From positions 3,162,001 to 3,226,000 of the forward strand of contig NZ_CP017641.1 in NCBI RefSeq assembly GCF_001983935.1: DNA of 64,000 nt, in the 5' to 3' direction. This DNA comes from Fuerstiella marisgermanici (lineage in GTDB: Bacteria; Planctomycetota; Planctomycetia; Planctomycetales; Planctomycetaceae). The notes under the pieces are model-generated. The model was not told where the DNA came from and did not search any database. It saw nothing but the letters and a program-made list of their open reading frames with translations. Made by a program: the position numbers and the translations under genes. The stretch's first letter is position 1. The number at the start of each line of letters is the position of its first letter. Shown here in pieces: positions 55,574 to 63,469 of the stretch.

Positions 55574-57529
55574 ATGTCCGTCACGATCCACTGCCCGAAA
55601 TGTTCGTCCGGTTTGAAGCTGCCAAGCCGTAAGCTGCTCGGCCGCAAAGGAAAGTGTCCGAAGTGTCAGCACCGGTTTGTTCTGAAAGAACCGGAAGAAG
55701 TCGAATTGGAATTGGCCGAACCAGAATCGCCCGCCACACCTCAAACGCCGCAAGTCGGCACGTCGGCGAAATGGGTACCGGACGAACCCGCGGCGCCCGT
55801 ATTCTCTCTGGCCAACGACGGGCCGGTGCCGAAATCAAAGCCCGGAAAGTTTCCCGTCAACGAGCCTCCTGCAGCGGACTCATCGTTCAACTTTGCCGAT
55901 GTCGCCACCGCCGCGTCAGCTATTTCAACCGAATCTTCGGATGCAGCCAGTGAATCGGTGACCAGCCGCATTCGCAATCGACGCAAAAAACGCCGCACGG
56001 GCCCTATCGCTGTGGGTGTCGGGACCGCGCTGCTGGCGTTCTGCCTGCTGGGACTTTGGTGGCAACAGAATTCACAAACGGCGGACGACGCTGCAGCAAG
56101 CAAACAACCGCCGCAGGTGAACGTGCAGCTTGAGCAGGAAACTCAGCAACTGGCGGCTGAAAACGAAGACGCTAAGTCGATCAGCCCGACTCACGGTGAA
56201 CCGGTCACCGTGCAGTACATGCCCTTCACGCCACACCTTGTGTTTCACATTCGCCCGGCGGATGTCTGGTCGAATAATCGGTCCATGAAAGAGTTCATTG
56301 CCGCATTGGGTGACCCCGGCTTCGGTCGTTGGCTGCACGATTCCATATTGAACCTTACGAAGTTCGAACCCACCGAAATCGAAGAACTCACCATCGGCAT
56401 CAACTTTGGAGCCAGAACGGCAACACCAGACGTGGCGGCTGTTGTGCGGCTGACCGCCGAACAGTCGGAAGTCGAATTGCAGCGTGACCGATTCGCCGCG
56501 CGCCGCCGGCCGGACCCGACGGTGAAGATGTTTCAAACGAATGAGTTCAACTACCTGCTGGTCGACAACAAAACGTTTGTGGTGGCACCAGCAGCGCTGA
56601 CGGACGAACTCACCGAAGCTCTTACGTTTTCTTACCGGCCGTCCCTGCAACTGGAATCACTGCTAAAGGAAAGCGATCGTCAAAGACAGGCGACGCTGCT
56701 GTTTGACGTTGCGAACATCGATACCCACCGCGAGTACATTTTCAATCAGGATCTGCAGACGCTGGCGGATCAGTTTGTGCTGTGGTTTGGCAACGACGTG
56801 CAAACGGTAAGCTGGAGTTTCCATTTGTCGCCGGAACATCTTTATATGGAGACTCTGCTGCGACACGCCAATGACAGCTCACCGCGGAAAGTGAAGCGAT
56901 ACATCAGCGGACAACTGGAAGACCTTCCGCAGACTCTGGCCGCTGCCGTTCGCTTTATGAAGCCGCCGACAATTGGCTACCGCGAAATGATCGGTCGTTT
57001 TCCCGCCATGATGAAAGCCACCGCGCTGGGAACTCGCAGCTTTGTCGGCTCCGACCACGTTCGGCTGCTGACGTTCCTGCCTCGCAAAGCCGCCCCCAAT
57101 CTGGCGGCCGCATCGTTGTTCACATGGAATCAATCTCTGGTGACGGATTTCGACGGCCCAGCCCCGCTGGCGTCTTCCGGCAAGAAGTTGCCCGACAAAA
57201 TTATCGATCGCTTGCAGATGCCGGTCTACATCGACTTCCGAGGCACACCGCTCCAGGAAGCGCTGGCTTACATCGGTGAAGAAATCCAAACGCCATTCGA
57301 CATCAACGGCGACGGCCTGAAGCAGGTGGCGTTAACGCAAAATATGCGGCAGACACACAACCTCGGCGAAGTGCCAGCCATGGCGGCTCTGCACGCGATT
57401 GTGTCAAACCCGGACTATCGCAACGCGATGGTGTTGAGTATCGACGAAGCGGCAAAAAAAATCATCGTCACCTCTCGCCCAGCCGCCGAAGCAGCCAGCC
57501 TGCCGATCCTGGACACGGCTCCAAAGTGA
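55574..57529 (+). CDS. Membrane protein with N-terminal MJ0042-type zinc ribbon and C-terminal STN-like segment
   Basis: The 651-residue protein starts with a zinc ribbon (CPKCSSGLKLP...GKCPKCQHRF, residues 8-35). A Pro/Ala-rich disordered linker and one membrane segment (about 146-162: GPIAVGVGTALLAFCLLGLWW) follow, then a long extracytoplasmic part. The last ~90 residues (IDFRGTPLQEALAYIGEEIQTPFDINGDGL...NAMVLSIDEAAKKIIVTS) resemble the secretin/TonB short N-terminal (STN) domain, which binds partner proteins. A cytoplasmic zinc ribbon with an outer domain suggests coupling across the membrane; function unknown. It starts 9 bases after ispD. Confidence 0.78.
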   Translation: MSVTIHCPKCSSGLKLPSRKLLGRKGKCPKCQHRFVLKEPEEVELELAEPESPATPQTPQVGTSAKWVPDEPAAPVFSLANDGPVPKSKPGKFPVNEPPAADSSFNFADVATAASAISTESSDAASESVTSRIRNRRKKRRTGPIAVGVGTALLAFCLLGLWWQQNSQTADDAAASKQPPQVNVQLEQETQQLAAENEDAKSISPTHGEPVTVQYMPFTPHLVFHIRPADVWSNNRSMKEFIAALGDPGFGRWLHDSILNLTKFEPTEIEELTIGINFGARTATPDVAAVVRLTAEQSEVELQRDRFAARRRPDPTVKMFQTNEFNYLLVDNKTFVVAPAALTDELTEALTFSYRPSLQLESLLKESDRQRQATLLFDVANIDTHREYIFNQDLQTLADQFVLWFGNDVQTVSWSFHLSPEHLYMETLLRHANDSSPRKVKRYISGQLEDLPQTLAAAVRFMKPPTIGYREMIGRFPAMMKATALGTRSFVGSDHVRLLTFLPRKAAPNLAAASLFTWNQSLVTDFDGPAPLASSGKKLPDKIIDRLQMPVYIDFRGTPLQEALAYIGEEIQTPFDINGDGLKQVALTQNMRQTHNLGEVPAMAALHAIVSNPDYRNAMVLSIDEAAKKIIVTSRPAAEAASLPILDTAPK

Positions 57530-57790
57530 CTGGCAAGGGCAGGCCCCCGCCTGCCGCGAAACACTGGTGCATCGAAATGTTACACAGAAGCCTGACCTAC
57601 AAGCTATGTGCAGGAAACCATACAAGACCACCCCCCCCAACAGAAACGTCAATTTTCCAGTTTGGTTCGTCGTGAATAGAAATTTCGTTTATTTATTTCG
57701 CCAACCGTGCTGTGTTACACTGGTTGACCTAAGAAGCAAATCGAGGAACATCCAGGCCCTAAGCTGAAGGTAGGAGAGAAGAAGAAAGAC
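57530..57790. other. Spacer with GC-rich hairpin
   Basis: GGCAGG and CCTGCC (57538-57555) form a stem nine bases after the stop of the zinc-finger protein gene, without a T run. A C8 run lies near 57633. No gene was recognised. Confidence 0.35.
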
Positions 57791-58705
57791 GTGCGTCGCC
57801 CGACGATTATTTTTGCAAAGCATGTCGTTCTCTGGGAGGGCAAAGAAGTGATGACATGGGAGCAGATGCTTAACCGTCTCAAGGGCTGGCGCAAGGACAT
57901 TCGCGTACTTCCCCGCATTTACCAGACGTCAGGGCATACCAAGGGGGCTGACGGAAAATTCAATGGCAGTTCGAACAGAATACTTGAGGCCGTAGGTCCT
58001 CAGGAGTTCACAATGATGTCGTTCGTACAGGGCGTAAAGAATGAATTATACGACAGTACCCGCATACAAGCAGACCTTGCTCGAAAATCAGGCACTGAAC
58101 TACGTGGCAAACTAACGCTGCCATCATCCGCCGCCGCGGCCGGTGCTCAAATTGTTGTGCTGCCCAAGGGACGCTGGGGCAACCTTAATTTGAGCCAATC
58201 GACATTTGCCAATCCCGTTGACGAGGTCTGTAGCTACGCAAAAGAAAGTGGTGAATTTGAAATCCACGTCGACGCGGCAGAATATGACATCGGGTTCTTC
58301 CACAAAGAGGGCTACCTGGTTGTCAAGGGACCACTCAAACACACTGCGGAATACAAGCTGCAGCCATGGCAGAGAATCACGCTTACAACCAAAGACTGGC
58401 CCGACGACCAAAAGGACGAAGTTTGGATACGCCCCGAAGGAACCAGTCCACCATGCCCCGGTTTCTCGCTGGCATGGTTGCACGGCAAACGCCGAACTGT
58501 GACATTGAATGTACCTGTCGGCATAGGGAAAACGACTCAGCTATACAGCCCAAACGGCGGCGGGGGCGCTGTCACCGGGGGAACCACGCGGCTCGTAATT
58601 CGCCCTGGAGAACCTCAGACAATCGCCTTGCCCGCAATGACAGACGAACAACGTGCCGCCGGCAAAAGGAAATGGGAAGGTTTCCTCAGCGAACCGCAGG
58701 AATGA
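57791..58705 (+). CDS. C-terminal remnant of a larger protein (ExbD-like and carboxypeptidase-regulatory-like segments)
   Basis: The 304-residue frame opens without a proper start: GTG at 57791 continues backwards in frame for 22 codons (IEEHPGPKLKVGEKKKDV) to a stop at 57725. The first ~70 residues (PTIIFAKHVVLWEGKEVMTWEQML) resemble the ExbD-like insert found in planctomycete membrane proteins. Residues about 100-125 (GTELRGKLTLPSSAAAAGAQIVVLPKG) resemble a carboxypeptidase-regulatory-like beta sandwich. It reads like the C-terminal part of a longer protein, such as an M56/BlaR1-type sensor, whose 5' part is gone. Probably a pseudogene at the edge of the IS-rich region. Confidence 0.5.
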   Translation: MRRPTIIFAKHVVLWEGKEVMTWEQMLNRLKGWRKDIRVLPRIYQTSGHTKGADGKFNGSSNRILEAVGPQEFTMMSFVQGVKNELYDSTRIQADLARKSGTELRGKLTLPSSAAAAGAQIVVLPKGRWGNLNLSQSTFANPVDEVCSYAKESGEFEIHVDAAEYDIGFFHKEGYLVVKGPLKHTAEYKLQPWQRITLTTKDWPDDQKDEVWIRPEGTSPPCPGFSLAWLHGKRRTVTLNVPVGIGKTTQLYSPNGGGGAVTGGTTRLVIRPGEPQTIALPAMTDEQRAAGKRKWEGFLSEPQE

Positions 58706-59427
58706 TAGACTGCCTCAGGCAAGACTGAAGCCAGAGTCGCAACGTGTATGAGTTGCCGTGCGGCCTTAGGCTGCCTTACGACACCGAACGTTCGCTCACA
58801 AGAAGCGTAGATTTCAAGTGCTGGTCGACTCCGCACTTGCGGGAACGGTCTGCGATCGAAGGTGAGCAACGGCCATGTCCGACAGTTTTTGACGCAAGTT
58901 CGTTCAGCGTTGCTTTGTTGCGGTCCGCCTCAACCAACAATTTCTTCGGCCGAACGTTCACAACCATTGGGGCTGTGAGTCTTTGAGTCAGCTTGCTTCT
59001 TCGGCCTATATCCCGCCGACTGTGCTGTTCCAATAATAATACGTCTACCGACCGGCTTGCAAAGTCTGCACCGCTGGACAGACCGTCTTGCCGGCTGTCG
59101 GTACAACACTTCGGGACGCTTGCGGTTCCGCATTAGCCGGCGTCGTTCGTCGTCGGCGACATTTGTCGCCTTCTCCTGTCTTTCTGCCGTGGCTGGCGGA
59201 ATCGTTTGCTAGCCACGCGGATGATTTGAGTCGGTTTTTTAACGGCCTGGAAGGTCGCTGGCCGATCGGTTTTTGGCTTGGGCGCTTCGGTGTCTGGTGG
59301 ATTTCGCCAGTCGCTGGGCAGCGAAAACAGCGTGCAAAGCTATTAGACACCATTGGGCTCGGCCGCTTTGGCACGACAGATGCATCCCACTGAGTACAGC
59401 TAACAGACTCAGAAAAGGAGTAGCATC
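58706..59427. other. Spacer with perfect palindrome and strong ribosome-binding site
   Basis: About 720 bases with no convincing gene. A perfect palindrome, GGCGACA-TT-TGTCGCC, lies at 59155-59170. AAAAGGAG at 59414-59421 is the ribosome-binding site of the gene at 59428. Confidence 0.4.
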
Positions 59428-60237
59428 ATGAATGCCAGAATCAAACGACGCGTACGTGCCAGCCTTGTGGCCAGCGCCCTGGCCAGCGGAATCATCATTC
59501 TGACGGCGTTCGGCATGATGACCGCACTACGCGGAGGCACAAGAACGACCGCCACACCGAGTGAAGCGACTGCGGCAGCCGCCATCACTGAAGTTTCATT
59601 GTCGGGCGACATCACGAAGCTCACTGATGACAGCTTCGAGTTAAAAGATGCGGACTCGAAGGTTCAGACGGTGACTGTGGACGACGACACCATCTATACA
59701 CTCGACGGCAGCGAAGCGTTGTTCTCAAGCTTGAAGGTGGGCCATACGGTAAGCGTCCAGCTCAAACCAGATAGCGACAAAACGGTCGCGAAATCGGTAG
59801 ACGCCACCAGTCGCGTGGACGGGCAATGTGACGAAGCGATACGTTCGTCTACCGCTCCACATTCATCGCGAGTGGCAAACTCGTCGTCGTACAACCGTTC
59901 TCGAGCTCTGGCCCCTCACATTGCAATCGCTGAGGGGCAACCGACTTGCCCCACGAACGTCTGCCTCAGCCGTCGCCCGTCAAGATCTTGCTATTGTTGG
60001 GCTTGGACGCTGCAAAGCCCGACGAGGCTTAAACTGCCGAGTGATGCCTTCTCAGAGTTCCGGAAAACGCTCAGCGTACTCGGATTCCAGAGCCTGCAGA
60101 CCGTGATCTTCCTACAGCAAAACCTCCGCCTAGATCAGATCCAGAATCGCGTCGGAACTATCGGTGATGTGCGAATACTCTGCCACGAGTGTAGCTGTCC
60201 ATTTCAGCTTGGAGACTGGTCTTTTTCTGTCGGTTAG
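59428..60237 (+). CDS. DUF5666-like membrane-anchored protein with aberrant 3' part running into IS66
   Basis: The first ~130 residues look real: a signal-anchor (MNARIKRRVRASLVASALASGIIILTAFGMM), then a domain like DUF5666 (DITKLTDDSFELKDADSKVQTVTVDDDTIYTLDG...LKVGHTVSVQL). The start has a very good ribosome-binding site. From about residue 133 the frame becomes Ser/Arg/Cys-rich (RSSTAPHSSRVANSSSYNRSR) and continues into the IS66 left end at 60191, stopping at 60237. The natural end is probably lost by deletion or frameshift near 59825, so the annotated tail is not functional sequence. The gene may still make its N-terminal domain. Confidence 0.55.
   Translation: MNARIKRRVRASLVASALASGIIILTAFGMMTALRGGTRTTATPSEATAAAAITEVSLSGDITKLTDDSFELKDADSKVQTVTVDDDTIYTLDGSEALFSSLKVGHTVSVQLKPDSDKTVAKSVDATSRVDGQCDEAIRSSTAPHSSRVANSSSYNRSRALAPHIAIAEGQPTCPTNVCLSRRPSRSCYCWAWTLQSPTRLKLPSDAFSEFRKTLSVLGFQSLQTVIFLQQNLRLDQIQNRVGTIGDVRILCHECSCPFQLGDWSFSVG
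60130..60190 (-). pseudogene. 3' remnant of a reverse-strand gene cut by IS66
   Basis: Joining the IS66 flanks and removing one target copy restores an open reverse frame across the junction (GAGGCACTCGTGGCAGAG), reading ALVAEYSHITDSSD... and ending at TAG 60130-60132. It is out of phase by one with the remnant at 61771-61957, so the gene was already damaged or the match is chance. Confidence 0.35.
60182..60190. repeat. Target-site duplication of IS66, left copy
   Basis: GCCACGAGT directly precedes the left inverted repeat and is repeated at 61762-61770. IS66 elements normally duplicate 8 bp; the ninth base may be chance. Confidence 0.85.
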
Positions 60238-61761
60238 ATTTTGATACGACAGGTGGATGGACACGGATGTCAGTCAGATCATCGCTGTGGAAGTGAAGCA
60301 GCTTGTGCTTAGCCTGCAGCGTGAGGTTGCGGAGCTGCGGGACGAGAACCGGCGGCTGCGTGATCGGATTGAAGAGCTCGAAGGTAAGAACCCCACAGAG
60401 CGACTCGACGAGGCGTTTTCGGTGACGGCGGAAGAGAGACGCCGCGCTGAAACGGGCCGCCGAAAAGGTCGCAAAAAACAATCCTCGGCGCGTCGCGGTC
60501 GTCGCACAACCGAGCAGAAAGCGGACAACGCCGAACGACGCGAACTCATTCTGCCGGAAGGTTACAACGTCGCAGAGTGCCGTTTCGTTCGGGAACGTTT
60601 CGTCTGGAGAGTGATCAACGGCCAAGCCGTGCAGGTCGTCTATGAAATCTATCACGGCCCCAACGGCGAGAAATCCGAAATTCCGGGCGTGTGGCCGCGG
60701 TCCGAATTCGGCATTGAAGTTCATATCGCGCTGGCTCGCATTGTGACCATCACGGGACTGTCGATCGACAAGACGTGTGCATTGATTGAATTCTTCTGGA
60801 ATCTGCCGCTCGGCAAATCCCAGGCGGACGCTCTGTTGAATCAACTGGCACGGCGTTGGGAACAGGAATTCGAATCTCTGTGTGACCTGATGGCGTTCAG
60901 TGCGATTGTGCATGCAGACGAAACCAGTTGGAGTATCAACAGCGTGTGGGCTTTTTTGTCGGAGAAGGCGCGCGTGCTGATCTTCGGATGCCGCAAAGAC
61001 GGCGACACACTGGCTCAGATCCTGTCGAAAGAATTGTTTGGAGGCGTGCTTGTTTCGGACGATGCGGCCGTGTACCGAGGTTTCAGTCACGCACAGAAAT
61101 GCTGGGCTCACCTGCTGCGGAAGGCCATCCGTCTGACGCTGCTGAAGCCGGACAACGAAGAGTACCAGCGACTGCTCGACGGCCTGCTGGAAATTTTCTA
61201 CGCGGCCAAACGCCACGCCGCCGATGGTCGTCTTGGCGATGCCGGTCGTGCGGCGAAGGTCGATGAACTTGATAACACGCTGGCGGCTCTGCTGGTGCGT
61301 TACTGCGCCGAGGATTCCGATGTTCGGGCGGCCGACTTCGGCAAGGATTTTGACAACCTGGTCTCAGAACTGATTCGGCTGATGACGGAAGAGGAGTTGT
61401 TTTGTTTTGTGACAAGCCCGGCCGCGCCAGCAACGAACAACGAAGCGGAACGCAGTCTTCGCGGCGCGGCCATGGACCGTCGCACAGGTCGAACGAGCAA
61501 AACATCGAAGGGAGCCCGTCGCCGCAGCATTCTTACAAGCGTCCTGGAATCGCTGAATCTCCATCTGAAAACACCAACGCTCAGTTCCGTGGTGGCCGAG
61601 GTCATGACGTGGCAGCAGGATGGATTCAGTCTGTTTGATCGACTGAAACTTGAAGTCGGCCTGACCTCCGCGCCGCCCGGTCAGTCGCGACTGTCCAAAC
61701 TCGTCCCCGCCAACTGAACACCACACCTCACGCTGCGCACCACGCGGAAATGGACAGCTAC
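60191..61761 (+). mobile_element. IS66-family insertion sequence (complete, 1571 bp)
   Basis: The element is bounded by a perfect 15-bp inverted repeat (GTAGCTGTCCATTTC at 60191-60205; complement ending at 61761) and flanked by a 9-base direct repeat, GCCACGAGT. It carries one intact transposase gene and no tnpA/tnpB accessory genes, as in the single-gene IS66 subgroup. The clean ends and duplication point to a recent insertion. Confidence 0.93.
60257..61717 (+). CDS. IS66-family transposase
   Basis: The 486-residue transposase has an N-terminal leucine-zipper-like coiled coil (QREVAELRDENRRLRDRIEELEG, residues about 20-42), a basic linker (RRKGRKKQSSARRGRR) and the IS66 DDE core: Asp in VHADETSW, Asp in VLVSDDAAVYRG and Glu in NNEAERSLRG near residue 400. 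The CWAHLLRKA segment is typical of the family. The reading frame is intact and the full IS ends are present, so it could be active. A long antisense frame lies opposite it and is a shadow. Confidence 0.92.
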   Translation: MDTDVSQIIAVEVKQLVLSLQREVAELRDENRRLRDRIEELEGKNPTERLDEAFSVTAEERRRAETGRRKGRKKQSSARRGRRTTEQKADNAERRELILPEGYNVAECRFVRERFVWRVINGQAVQVVYEIYHGPNGEKSEIPGVWPRSEFGIEVHIALARIVTITGLSIDKTCALIEFFWNLPLGKSQADALLNQLARRWEQEFESLCDLMAFSAIVHADETSWSINSVWAFLSEKARVLIFGCRKDGDTLAQILSKELFGGVLVSDDAAVYRGFSHAQKCWAHLLRKAIRLTLLKPDNEEYQRLLDGLLEIFYAAKRHAADGRLGDAGRAAKVDELDNTLAALLVRYCAEDSDVRAADFGKDFDNLVSELIRLMTEEELFCFVTSPAAPATNNEAERSLRGAAMDRRTGRTSKTSKGARRRSILTSVLESLNLHLKTPTLSSVVAEVMTWQQDGFSLFDRLKLEVGLTSAPPGQSRLSKLVPAN

Positions 61762-61770
61762 GCCACGAGT
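61762..61770. repeat. Target-site duplication of IS66, right copy
   Basis: The second copy of GCCACGAGT, immediately after the right inverted repeat. Confidence 0.85.
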
Positions 61771-61957
61771 GCCTCTACGGCAACCTGATCTCAATTCCCC
61801 CACCGCTGCTGAGCTCGTCCAAGACGTGATCAAGGTGTCTGGGATTGCCACGCATGAATATGATGTGGTCCGGTCGCAATCGTTTGGGCGACAACAAACA
61901 GATAGCCCTGCAATTTCTGATTGTTGGAATTCGTGTTAAGCTATCGTCAAATGCGAG
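61771..61957 (-). pseudogene. Gene remnant trapped between IS66 and IS256 elements
   Basis: The reverse frame, with protein-like content (PDHIIFMRGNPRHLDHVLDE, then LSSGGGIEIRLP), begins only at the inverted repeat of the IS256 element (61960) and ends next to the IS66 right end (TAG near 61775). Both ends of the original gene appear to be lost or separated. No family was recognised. Confidence 0.4.
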
Positions 61958-61959
61958 CA

Positions 61960-63392
61960 ATTGTCAAATGTTGTGTTTTGGGTTTTTGATTTAGGCGGCG
62001 ATATCATCCTGCATGATTCCGTCTTTGAAGGAACGTCCTTCGATGACGAGTGTGATCTTTTCGTGGCAGTTGAGTCGTCTCCATTTCTTCGATGCTGACT
62101 GAGCCAGCTTGAACATCATCGCTAAGCTCGCCCGTCTTGTTCCGCTGCCTTTGGTCTTGCGGTGACGAAGGCGGATCGTCGCGAAGGTGGATTCGATCGG
62201 GTTGGTTGTCCGCAAGTGGCTCCAGTGTTCGGCCGGGAAATCGTAGAACGTCAGCAGCTCGTCGCGGTCCTTCTTCAGGCAATCGCAAGCCGCTGCATAC
62301 TTCGCACCGTACTTTTCAATGAATTTATCGAACGCTTTGTTCGCATCGTCCTTCGTTTCTGCCTGCCAGATTTCGTGCAGGTCGCCTTTCGCTTTGGGTT
62401 GAACGCTCTTAGGCATCTTGTTGAGAACATTGGCCGTCTTGTGAACCCAACAGCGTTGTTCACGAGTCTCGGGGAATACTTTGCGGATCGCGGCCCAGAA
62501 GCCAAGCGCACCATCGCCAACGGCAACCTTCGGTGACAATTGCAGGCCACGTTGCTTCAAGTCGACCAGTAACTCGCACCAGCTCTGCTCGCTCTCGCGG
62601 TAACCGTCCAGCACCGCGATCAATTCTTTCTGGCCTTCCGGCGTAGCCCCCATCAGCACCAGCAAACACTGCTTTTTATTGGCGTCATCCTCCAGTCGGA
62701 CCTTCGCGTGAATGCCGTCGGCCCAGATGTAAACGTACTGCTTGTTCGATAGATCCCGCTTGCTCCAGTCATCGTATTCGCTGCACCACTGATCCTTGAG
62801 CCGGCAAACCACGTTGGGACTCAGCCCGGCGGCCCGCTCGCCGACGAGCGACTGCAACGCCTCGTTGAAGTCACCCGTGGAAATTCCTTTGAGGTAAAGC
62901 CAGGGGATGAGTTCTTCAATGGCCTTCGTTTTTCGCAGATAGCTCGGAAGCACGCTTGGCGAGAAAGCCACCCGTTTTTCGCGATCAGGATCGTTGTCGC
63001 GGACACGCCCCTGAGTGACCGGAATCGCTCCGGCACCGGTGAGGATGTCCCGCTCCGGAAGGCTTCCGTTCTTGACGACCAGTCGCCGGCCGTGCTCGTC
63101 AGTCCGATCCGCATGCATGGCGACGAACGCATCCACCTCGGCATCGACTGCGGTTTGTAGCATCCGCCTGGCTCCCTCACGGACAATCTCGTCGAGCGGA
63201 CTTCGCTCGTCGAACTGAGCCCGAAAGGAAATCACTTCGGGATCGAGCGCTTGACCCACTGGCACTTTGGTTCGGTCTGTTTTAGTCTTGCTCATAGCGT
63301 ATTCCTTTGCCCACTTCGGGCCGTTGGAGAGGAGAAGTTCCAACAGGATGCGCCACCTTTCTCATTCACTCAAGAACACAACTTTCGACAAT
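61960..63392 (-). mobile_element. IS256-family insertion sequence
   Basis: Imperfect inverted repeats flank the transposase gene: ATTGTCAAATGTTGTGTTTT from 61960 and, read inward from 63392, ATTGTCGAAAGTTGTGTTCT (17 of 20 identical). The length of about 1.43 kb fits IS256. No direct repeat was found outside the ends (TGCGAGCA left, ACCTCCCA right), so flanking DNA may have been rearranged. Confidence 0.8.
61991..63295 (-). CDS. IS256-family (mutator-type) transposase
   Basis: The 434-residue transposase starts MSKTKTDRTKVPVGQALDPE and has the mutator-type DDE core: Asp in YIWADGIHAKVR (about residue 193), Asp in KVAVGDGALGFWAAI (about 259), the RCWVHKTANVL signature and Glu in TNPIESTFATIRLRHRKTKG (about 370). 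The frame is intact. I chose ATG 63295; sixteen extra codons up to 63343 (MELLLSNGPKWAKEY) have no family support. The C-terminus runs to TAA/TAG at 61991 just inside the IS end. Confidence 0.92.
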   Translation of the reverse strand: MSKTKTDRTKVPVGQALDPEVISFRAQFDERSPLDEIVREGARRMLQTAVDAEVDAFVAMHADRTDEHGRRLVVKNGSLPERDILTGAGAIPVTQGRVRDNDPDREKRVAFSPSVLPSYLRKTKAIEELIPWLYLKGISTGDFNEALQSLVGERAAGLSPNVVCRLKDQWCSEYDDWSKRDLSNKQYVYIWADGIHAKVRLEDDANKKQCLLVLMGATPEGQKELIAVLDGYRESEQSWCELLVDLKQRGLQLSPKVAVGDGALGFWAAIRKVFPETREQRCWVHKTANVLNKMPKSVQPKAKGDLHEIWQAETKDDANKAFDKFIEKYGAKYAAACDCLKKDRDELLTFYDFPAEHWSHLRTTNPIESTFATIRLRHRKTKGSGTRRASLAMMFKLAQSASKKWRRLNCHEKITLVIEGRSFKDGIMQDDIAA

Positions 63393-63469
63393 ACCTCCCA
63401 ACGGGAACGACGTGTCCTATTCGGAGCGTTAGCTCCAATCGGCTGGCGGGCCGTCCCGCCCCGCCCCGC

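Noticed and set aside
58706-59400. Several 60-110-residue frames on both strands
   Set aside because: None has a ribosome-binding site, and composition is Arg/Pro/Ser-rich; treated as noncoding.
60158-61216. 352-residue reverse frame opposite the IS66 transposase
   Set aside because: Shadow of the transposase gene; it also crosses the IS end and the target duplication.
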